Below are positions 6,328-10,992 of a DNA stretch of 10,992 nt, one piece after another. The stretch is from contig CAJTYO010000078.1 of NCBI GenBank assembly GCA_910584045.1, forward strand, positions 1 through 10,992, in the 5' to 3' direction. Position numbers and translations under genes: made by a program. The notes under the pieces are model-generated. The model saw only the letters and a list, made by a program, of their open reading frames with translations. It was not told where the DNA came from and ran no database searches. Origin of the DNA: an uncultured Oscillospiraceae bacterium. GTDB lineage: Bacteria > Bacillota > Clostridia > Oscillospirales > Oscillospiraceae. How positions within the stretch are numbered: the stretch's first letter is position 1; every line of letters begins with the position of its first letter.

Positions 6328-7424
6328 GAGAGATCTATCTGCGCACCCGGGATCTGGCCGTGGGCTACGGCGGGAAAACGCTGATCCGGGACATCCGGTT
6401 GGAGCTGGGCCGGGGGGAGATTATGACCCTAATCGGCCCTAACGGCGCGGGTAAGTCTACCATCCTCAAGAGCATTATCCGGCAGCTGACCCTCACCGGC
6501 GGGACTGTGTACCTGGACGGCCGGGACATGGCGGGTCTGAGCGAGCGGGACGTGGCACGGCGTATGAGCGTGCTGATGACCGGCAGTCTGCATCCGGAGT
6601 TGATGACCTGTTTCGACGTGGCGGCCACGGGGCGCTACCCCTACACCGGACGGCTGGGCATCCTGACGGAGGAGGATCGGCGGAAGGTGGAGGAGTGCCT
6701 GGAGCTGGTCCATGCCGGGGCTCTGGCGGACCGGGATTTCTCCCGTATCAGCGACGGCCAGAGACAGCGGGTGCTCCTGGCCCGGGCGCTGTGTCAGGAA
6801 CCGGAGGTGCTGGTGCTGGACGAGCCCACCTCCTTTCTGGACATTCGGCACAAACTGGAGCTGCTGGCAATTTTGAAGGATATGGTCCGGGTGAGGAAAC
6901 TGGCGGTGCTCATGAGCCTCCACGAGCTGGACTTGGCCCAGAAGATCAGCGACTATGTGGTTTGCGTCCGCGGGGACGCGATCGAGCGCCAGGGGCCGCC
7001 GGAGGAGATCTTCACCGCCGGCTACATGATGACGCTGTACGGCGCGGCCCGGGGAAGCTATAACGCCCTTTTCGGCTCCCTGGAGCTGGAGGCGCCCCGA
7101 GGGGAGCCGGAGGTCTTCGTCATCGGAGGCGGCGGAGCGGGCATACCGGTCTATCGCCGCCTCCAGCGACAGGGCGTGCCTTTTGCCGCCGGTGTTTTGC
7201 AGGAAAACGACTTAGACTACCCTGTGGCGGCGGCTCTGGCGGCGCGGGTGGTGGGGGAGCGGCCCTTCTGCCCTGTGGGCGAAGCTGCCTTCCAAGAGGC
7301 GGCGGAGGTCATGGAGCGCTGCGGGAGGGTGTTATGTCCCCTGGAGAGTTTCGGACCGACGAATGAGAGAAACCGGACGCTGCGGCAGATGGCTGAGGAG
7401 GCCGGAAAGCTGGAGAACATATAG
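6324..7424 (+). CDS. ABC transporter ATPase with extra C-terminal domain, BtuD/FecE-like (likely corrinoid)
   Basis: This 366-residue cytoplasmic ATPase should power the permease. Walker A is GPNGAGKST (38-46). Walker B is EVLVLDEP (161-168) with catalytic E167, the D-loop is SFLD (170-173) and the H-loop histidine is H200. The signature motif reads ISDGQRQR (142-149) instead of LSGGQ. The usual Q-loop glutamine is not evident; the segment reads VLMTGSLHPELMT (83-95). Family ATPases normally end near residue 250-260. Here about 110 further residues follow, with VFVIGGGGAGIPVYRRLQRQG (264-284), a glycine-rich Rossmann-like start. LLENI-type helices are absent; the end is a charged helix. The tail has no codon-use break, so it looks native and may be regulatory or bind a nucleotide or corrinoid. 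It is the last operon gene, followed by a strong terminator. Confidence 0.93.
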   Translation: MREIYLRTRDLAVGYGGKTLIRDIRLELGRGEIMTLIGPNGAGKSTILKSIIRQLTLTGGTVYLDGRDMAGLSERDVARRMSVLMTGSLHPELMTCFDVAATGRYPYTGRLGILTEEDRRKVEECLELVHAGALADRDFSRISDGQRQRVLLARALCQEPEVLVLDEPTSFLDIRHKLELLAILKDMVRVRKLAVLMSLHELDLAQKISDYVVCVRGDAIERQGPPEEIFTAGYMMTLYGAARGSYNALFGSLELEAPRGEPEVFVIGGGGAGIPVYRRLQRQGVPFAAGVLQENDLDYPVAAALAARVVGERPFCPVGEAAFQEAAEVMERCGRVLCPLESFGPTNERNRTLRQMAEEAGKLENI

Positions 7425-7430
7425 GAAAGA

Positions 7431-7478
7431 AACAGGCATCGAGGAGCGGCCGCCGGCGGGATCCTCGATGCCTGTTTT
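7431..7478. terminator. Bidirectional terminator between convergent genes
   Basis: AACAGGCATCGAGGA (7431-7445) pairs perfectly over 15 bp with TCCTCGATGCCTGTT (7462-7476), leaving a 16-base G+C-rich loop. A T-run follows on the plus strand and a T-rich TTTCTTTCC on the minus strand. It starts seven bases after the ATPase stop and 28 bases beyond the regulator's stop, so it can serve both. Confidence 0.85.
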
Positions 7479-7505
7479 CTTGTTGGGGGCGGCTGCTGTC
7501 CCTCC

Positions 7506-7820
7506 CTACAAAGATGCGTTTTTTCGGCGGAGTACATCCACCAGATGGATGACCGCTTCCTGCTCCTCCTCCGTGAGACCGGCGGTACGGATGCTCTCGC
7601 CGCCGCCGCGGTCCGGAAAGACCAGCGCGTCCACAGAGAGGTCCAGCAGCTCCATCAGTGCGAAAAGCAGCGGCACCGAGGGTTTGCGCCGGGCGCTCTC
7701 CATGTTCTTCAGATGTATGGGGGTTATGTCCAGCAGCTCCGCCAGCGCCTCCTGGGTCAGGCCCTTGCGCATTCGGGCGGCCCGAATGGCCTCGCCCAGC
7801 GCCCGCGGTTCCACACTCAT
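7506..7820 (-). CDS. Small Xre-family helix-turn-helix transcriptional regulator
   Basis: This 104-residue protein is a likely DNA-binding repressor. Residues 6-61 match the Xre/Cro helix-turn-helix pattern: LGEAIRAARMRKGLTQEALAELL followed by DITPIHLKNMESARRKPSVPLLFALMELL, with the recognition helix around 33-42. The tail contains an acidic stretch, LTEEEQEAVIHLVDVLRRK (82-100), probably a dimerisation helix. The ATG at 7820 follows GGGAG at a reasonable distance; the longer frame reaching 8123 runs into the divergent gene and has no matching start signal. It faces away from the membrane-anchored gene at 7929. The shared promoter region contains a palindrome, so auto-repression and control of that neighbour are plausible. 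Its ligand and wider targets are unknown. Confidence 0.9.
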   Translation of the reverse strand: MSVEPRALGEAIRAARMRKGLTQEALAELLDITPIHLKNMESARRKPSVPLLFALMELLDLSVDALVFPDRGGGESIRTAGLTEEEQEAVIHLVDVLRRKNASL

Positions 7821-7843
7821 TTCTATCAGCTCCCTCCGTCGGT

Positions 7844-7871
7844 ATCTTACAGACAACTTTTCCTCTTGCAA
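7844..7871 (-). promoter_or_regulatory. Promoter of the Xre regulator
   Basis: On the minus strand TTGCAA (-35, 7866-7871) and TAAGAT (-10, 7844-7849) are 16 bp apart. The -35 hexamer is its own reverse complement and is shared with the divergent promoter. Confidence 0.5.
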
Positions 7872-7894
7872 ATTATCCAAAAGAATACTATAAT
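7866..7894 (+). promoter_or_regulatory. Promoter of the membrane-anchored gene at 7929
   Basis: TTGCAA (-35, 7866-7871) and a perfect TATAAT (-10, 7889-7894) are spaced by 17 bp, giving a start near 7901 and a short leader with GGAGGAGG. Confidence 0.75.
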
Positions 7895-7902
7895 ATATTC
7901 TT
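7881..7902. promoter_or_regulatory. Palindromic operator candidate over the -10 box
   Basis: AAGAATA (7881-7887) and TATTCTT (7896-7902) are perfect 7-bp arms around eight bases that contain the TATAAT. A dimeric regulator bound here would block RNA polymerase. The adjacent Xre gene is the obvious candidate. The region is A+T-rich, so some symmetry may be chance. Confidence 0.5.
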
Positions 7903-7928
7903 AAAGATAACCGGAGGAGGAGAGACAT

Positions 7929-8510
7929 ATGCACTGGTTTTTTCTGTCGGCGGCGATTTTGGCGGTGGGGGCGCTGCTGTGCGCTTGGGCGGGGAGACGG
8001 GGAAAGGAGGCTGACAGTCCGCCGGCCACGTCGGAGGAAACGGAAAGCTTTCGCCGGTGGATGGAGGCGGCGGCGGAGGAACTGGAGCGGGCGGTGGAGG
8101 CGCTGGGGGAGGTTATGGGCCATCCGTCGCTGGGCGGGCCCGGGTTTCTGACGGTGCGGCTTCCGCCGGCTGGAGAGGAGGGAGTGCTGGGAGTGACGGC
8201 CCAGTATCCCAATATAGGAGAGACGATGTACCGCTGCGCGGAGCGCGGAGATGGGAGGATGCTTGCGGCGGTTGGAGCGCCGGAGGCGCTGCTGGCGCTG
8301 CGGCCGGTGCTTGCGGCGGAGAGCGGCGGCGTGGTGGAAATATTCCTGGAGGCGGGGAGGCTGCCCCGGCCGCTGTCGGACCGGCGGGAGTGGCAGGCGG
8401 CGCTGGAGGTCCTGGAGGAGCGTCTGGCGTCGCGGTTTCCGGAGATGTCGGTGCGGCGGTTTGGAGCGGAGCTGATGCTGACGCCGGTAAGGCGGGGGGA
8501 GGCGTGGTAA
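7929..8510 (+). CDS. Membrane-anchored protein of unknown function
   Basis: This 193-residue protein is not recognised. Residues 2-22 form one hydrophobic helix followed by GRRGK, which predicts an N-terminal anchor with the rest in the cytoplasm. A charged helix at about 38-64, EETESFRRWMEAAAEELERAVEALG, may be coiled coil. The remainder has a strand-helix rhythm, including GFLTVRLPP (72-80), VVEIFLEAGRLP (135-146) and a helix WQAALEVLEERLASRF (155-170) before RRFGAELMLTPV. No catalytic motif is visible. GGAGGAGG lies at 7913-7920, with eight bases before the ATG. It diverges from the Xre gene and probably responds to it. Composition is very G+C-rich, with many GCG and GGC triplets, but the frame is consistent with a real gene. 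It has no strong terminator of its own on the plus strand. Confidence 0.75.
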   Translation: MHWFFLSAAILAVGALLCAWAGRRGKEADSPPATSEETESFRRWMEAAAEELERAVEALGEVMGHPSLGGPGFLTVRLPPAGEEGVLGVTAQYPNIGETMYRCAERGDGRMLAAVGAPEALLALRPVLAAESGGVVEIFLEAGRLPRPLSDRREWQAALEVLEERLASRFPEMSVRRFGAELMLTPVRRGEAW

Positions 8511-8544
8511 AAAAACAGCAGGGAGACCTTTCGGTGCTCCCTGC
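8509..8544 (-). terminator. Terminator of the dapF-symporter unit
   Basis: On the minus strand GCAGGGAG and CTCCCTGC form an 8-bp stem. After one bulged C it is extended by ACC/GGT closing a GAAA tetraloop. The bases TG and then seven T residues follow. It lies about 100 bp past the symporter stop. Confidence 0.75.
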
Positions 8545-8550
8545 CGGGTA

Positions 8551-8635
8551 AGGGTCTGTATTCATGACCGGAGGATGCCGTATGGAGGGAAAAAGACAGG
8601 CCGGACGGCGTTCAATGATTATGAATACAGGCTCT
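8551..8635 (-). other. 85-base long hairpin in the symporter 3' region
   Basis: CTGTATTCAT (8556-8565) and ATGAATACAG (8621-8630) are perfect inverted arms. They extend outward to 15 pairs with two G-U pairs (AGGGT with GGCTCT-side bases). GCCGT and ACGGC can pair inside. It is placed between the symporter stop and its terminator, so it would be part of the 3' untranslated RNA. A role in mRNA stability, a small RNA or a mobile remnant are possible; none is shown. Confidence 0.5.
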
Positions 8636-8644
8636 GAGCGTCAT

Positions 8645-9904
8645 TTACCTGCGGTTTTTTGCCAGGGCCTTCTCCAGCCAGTCCTTGCCGTCCACGAAGC
8701 GGGAGACAACGTAGGAGACCACATAGTCGCCTGCGGCGTTGATCATGGTGGCCGGGGGGTCCACCAGGTTGCCGATGGCAACCAGAATGGGGAAGGCCAT
8801 CTCCATCTGGTTGGGGAAGAAGATGGAGCAGATGATGTATTCGCCGATATAGCCGCCGCCAGGCACGCCGCTCATGCCCACGGAGGAGAGGACTGCCACC
8901 AGAACCACCTTGAGGAGCATTCCGACGCCCTCGAAGGGTACGCCGAACACGCCCATGACAAAGGCGATTTTCAGCACGCAGGAGAAGCAGGAGCCGTCCA
9001 TGTGCATCGTCGCGCCCAGGGGCAGGACCATGTCGGAGACATCCTTGGAGATGCCGGTGTCGGCGGCCTCCTCCATGTTGGTGGGAATAGTGGCTACGGA
9101 GGAGCAGGTGCCCAGAGAGACGATGGCGGGCTTGGCAATGTGCCGGAACATGGTGGAGACGCCCCGCCGGCCGCCGCCGAACCATGCGAAAAGGGGCCAG
9201 GCGGTGAAGATGTAGACGAAGCAGAGGGGGTAGTAGACCAGCATAGCGCGGCCGTAATTGGTGATGACCTCAGAGCCATAGGTGGCCACCAGATCGGCAA
9301 AGATGGCGAAAAAAGCGATGGGGGCGTAGTAGGTCACGATCTTCACGAACTTCAGCATTACGTTGGTCAGATCCTCCAGAAAGCGGCCTACAGGCGTGCT
9401 TTCGCCGCCGTTGAGGTTCACAGCGAAGCCGAAGAGCAGGGAGAAGACGATCAGAGGCAGCATGGCCCGGCGGCTCAGCAGGCCTACAAAGTCGCTGGAG
9501 GTGAAGAAGTTTACCAGCAGCTCGCTCATGGTGGCATACTCGCCCATCTCCTCTGTGGGAATCTCCGCCCAGGGGGACAGAACCGGCGGGAACAGTCGCA
9601 TGAGCACATACATAAGGATGGCGGCAATGGCTCCGGTGACCACGAAGGTGGCCACGGTGACGCCCATAATCTTACCGGCCCGGCTGCGGCTCTTCATATT
9701 GGCCACGGCGCTGGAGATGGATGCGAACACCAAGGGAACCACGATGCAGAACATCATGTTGATGAACACGGTGCCCAAGGGTTTGAGGACCGAGGCCTCG
9801 GGCCAGAACCAGCCCACGATGCACCCCAGGACCATGGACGCCAGCATGACGCCCAGAAAAGCATAGTTCCTTGCGATAGAATTCCTGTTGAGTTCAGCGC
9901 TCAT
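8645..9904 (-). CDS. Dicarboxylate/amino-acid:cation symporter (DAACS/SDF family), atypical substrate site
   Basis: This 419-residue membrane transporter of the GltP/DctA family should import a small amino or organic acid with Na+ or H+. Helical hairpin 1 reads SLGTCSSVATIPTN (263-276). The family GATINMDG motif is GATMHMDG (297-304). Hairpin 2 reads SSVGMSGVPGGG (340-351). Transmembrane segment 8 reads VDPPATMINAAGD (381-393). Aligned with GltPh, D382, T386, N389 and D393 match D394, T398, N401 and D405. The substrate-carboxylate arginine R397 is replaced by A385, and the Na-site asparagine N310 by H301. A neutral or unusual substrate is therefore likelier than glutamate or C4 diacids. The start at 9904 is set by AGGAGG eight bases upstream. 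The gene follows dapF by 31 bp, so it is probably co-transcribed, though a link to lysine or cell-wall metabolism is only inferred. Confidence 0.93.
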   Translation of the reverse strand: MSAELNRNSIARNYAFLGVMLASMVLGCIVGWFWPEASVLKPLGTVFINMMFCIVVPLVFASISSAVANMKSRSRAGKIMGVTVATFVVTGAIAAILMYVLMRLFPPVLSPWAEIPTEEMGEYATMSELLVNFFTSSDFVGLLSRRAMLPLIVFSLLFGFAVNLNGGESTPVGRFLEDLTNVMLKFVKIVTYYAPIAFFAIFADLVATYGSEVITNYGRAMLVYYPLCFVYIFTAWPLFAWFGGGRRGVSTMFRHIAKPAIVSLGTCSSVATIPTNMEEAADTGISKDVSDMVLPLGATMHMDGSCFSCVLKIAFVMGVFGVPFEGVGMLLKVVLVAVLSSVGMSGVPGGGYIGEYIICSIFFPNQMEMAFPILVAIGNLVDPPATMINAAGDYVVSYVVSRFVDGKDWLEKALAKNRR

Positions 9905-9935
9905 TTCTTTTTCCTCCTAACACAAATACATACAG

Positions 9936-10775
9936 TTATATAGATAACTCCTCGTCCCGGACTTCGCCTTCGCAGACGATGTTGGTGGGCCCGGTGAGCC
10001 AGAGGTTCCGCACGGTCTCCCCGTCCCGACCGACAGAGACATAAAGCTCGCCGCCGGGGACGGAGACCGCCACCTCCTTACCGCTGACCCTCTCCGCCAG
10101 GGTGAGGGCCAGAACCACCGAACCGGTGCCTGTGCCGCAGGCATAGGTAAAATCCTCCACGCCCCGCTCGTAAGTCAGCTCCGTGATCCGGTCCGGACCG
10201 GTGATCTCGTAGAAGTTTACGTTGGCGCCCTTGGGGAAGGCGGGGTTCCAGCGGAGCTCACGGCCCAGGTCACGCAGGTCCGCCATAGACATGCCGCTCA
10301 GGCCAGGGAGGGGGACGACGGCGTGGGGCAGGCCGGGGGTTCCCAACTCTATATAGGAGCAGGGCCAGATTTTGCCCGCAGCCTCCACCGGGCAGTCTAA
10401 ACGGACGACGCTGGGGTCGGTAAGACGGATACGGTAGTTTCGTCGGTCGATGCGGCGGCCTGTCACAACGCCGGAGGGGGACTCCACTGTCTGCTCCTCT
10501 CCGGCAAGGCCGTTCTCAAAGCCGTAACGGCAAATGCAGCGGGCTCCGTTGCCGCACATCTCTCCCTCGGAGCCGTCGGAGTTATAGAACAGCATCCGAT
10601 AGTCGCCGCCCTGGCGGGGTGCATCCACCACCATAAGGCCGTCGGAGCCAATAGAGAGATGACGGTGGCAGAGGGTTCGGGCCAGGGCGGGAAATACGCT
10701 ATGGTCCAAGTGCTCGGTCAGGTTATTGAGAATAATGAAGTCATTGCCGGCCCCATTCATTTTGGTAAAGCGCAT
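9936..10775 (-). CDS. dapF: DapF, diaminopimelate epimerase
   Basis: This cytoplasmic enzyme converts LL- to meso-diaminopimelate for lysine synthesis and peptidoglycan cross-linking. The 279-residue length is normal. The two halves carry the paired catalytic cysteines: C74 in GEMCGNGARC (71-80) and C213 in YACGTGTGS (211-219). MNGAGNDF (6-13) is the family N-terminal signature, and YNSDGSEGEMCGN and FPKGANVNF support the substrate pocket. I chose the ATG at 10775 because MRFTKMNGAGNDF is the usual beginning and a GGGGGG-rich site lies just upstream. The frame extends 17 codons further, through the promoter region. A good promoter precedes it. The symporter gene follows 31 bp downstream and the terminator comes after that. 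Confidence 0.97.
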   Translation of the reverse strand: MRFTKMNGAGNDFIILNNLTEHLDHSVFPALARTLCHRHLSIGSDGLMVVDAPRQGGDYRMLFYNSDGSEGEMCGNGARCICRYGFENGLAGEEQTVESPSGVVTGRRIDRRNYRIRLTDPSVVRLDCPVEAAGKIWPCSYIELGTPGLPHAVVPLPGLSGMSMADLRDLGRELRWNPAFPKGANVNFYEITGPDRITELTYERGVEDFTYACGTGTGSVVLALTLAERVSGKEVAVSVPGGELYVSVGRDGETVRNLWLTGPTNIVCEGEVRDEELSI

Positions 10776-10806
10776 GGGAGCCCCCCTTTCCTTTAGCTTA
10801 ATATGA

Positions 10807-10834
10807 AGTATACAGCAAAAATTCACATTGTAAA
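10807..10834 (-). promoter_or_regulatory. Promoter of dapF
   Basis: On the minus strand TTTACA (-35, 10829-10834) and TATACT (-10, 10807-10812) are separated by 16 bp. The TATGCG hexamer repeats 12 bp apart just upstream (10843-10848 and 10855-10860); its meaning is unknown. Confidence 0.6.
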
Positions 10835-10938
10835 TCCCATATTATGCGAAAAAATATGCGTATTGTGTTCTGGGGCGAGGGCGCTGGAGCAAAAAAAGGG
10901 GAATTTTAGAAAATTTTCAATTTTTTTCAAGAAATCAC

Positions 10939-10968
10939 TTGACAAAGAGCGAGGGGGTGTGGTATATT
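10939..10968 (+). promoter_or_regulatory. Strong promoter for a gene beyond the right edge
   Basis: A perfect TTGACA (-35, 10939-10944) is 18 bp from TATATT (-10, 10963-10968). An A+T-rich tract from about 10903, with A and T runs, lies just upstream and resembles an UP element. The start would be near 10975; no coding sequence is visible before the window ends. Confidence 0.7.
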
Positions 10969-10992
10969 AACCGAGCTGTCGCCGAGGGGCGG

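Noticed and set aside
8564..9943. Plus-strand ORF of 459 codons opposite the symporter
   Set aside because: It is rich in His, Gly and Glu with no recognisable domain, and lies antisense to a clear transporter with family motifs and a strong ribosome binding site.

Overview
The window looks like chromosome of an anaerobic, fairly G+C-rich member of the Bacillota (class Clostridia). A gut- or rumen-type Oscillospiraceae relative is my best guess. The guess rests on AGGAGG-type ribosome binding sites, a nickel CO dehydrogenase with its CooC maturation ATPase, a Rex-like operator, a cobalamin riboswitch with an intrinsic terminator, and lipoprotein-anchored ABC uptake genes. Taxonomy is inferred from gene content and style, not from a marker gene.

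Left block (1-2760, minus strand): cooS, the catalytic Ni-Fe-S subunit of anaerobic CO dehydrogenase, is followed by cooC, the nickel-insertion ATPase, which runs off the left edge. Between them lies what appears to be a broken gene for a small two-helix membrane protein, with an in-frame TGA and a 14-bp tandem duplication that shifts the frame. Upstream of cooS are a good promoter, a Rex-like palindrome just downstream of it, and a leader with a 9-bp hairpin and a possible 18-codon upstream ORF whose stop overlaps the cooS start.

Middle block (2786-7478, plus strand): about 250 bp without a gene but with inverted repeats is followed by a promoter, a cobalamin riboswitch and its terminator. 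These control a tight four-gene operon: a Pro/Glu-rich lipoprotein of unknown function, a substrate-binding lipoprotein, a FecCD/BtuC-type permease and an ATPase with an unusual extra C-terminal domain. The riboswitch makes corrinoid uptake the best reading. This would fit the neighbouring CO dehydrogenase, because the corrinoid protein of the Wood-Ljungdahl pathway works with that enzyme; no acs gene is visible here.

Right block (7479-10992): a small Xre-type regulator (minus) and a membrane-anchored protein of unknown function (plus) diverge from a compact promoter region with a palindrome over one -10 box. Next, dapF (diaminopimelate epimerase) and a downstream dicarboxylate/amino-acid:cation symporter form a minus-strand pair ending in an intrinsic terminator. 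The symporter lacks the arginine that binds acidic substrates in GltPh. A plus-strand promoter at the right edge serves a gene outside the window.

No rRNA, tRNA, CRISPR array, insertion sequence or phage gene was recognised. The least ordinary items are the riboswitch operon with its accessory lipoprotein and extended ATPase, the decayed small gene inside the cooS-cooC unit, and the regulatory leader of cooS.
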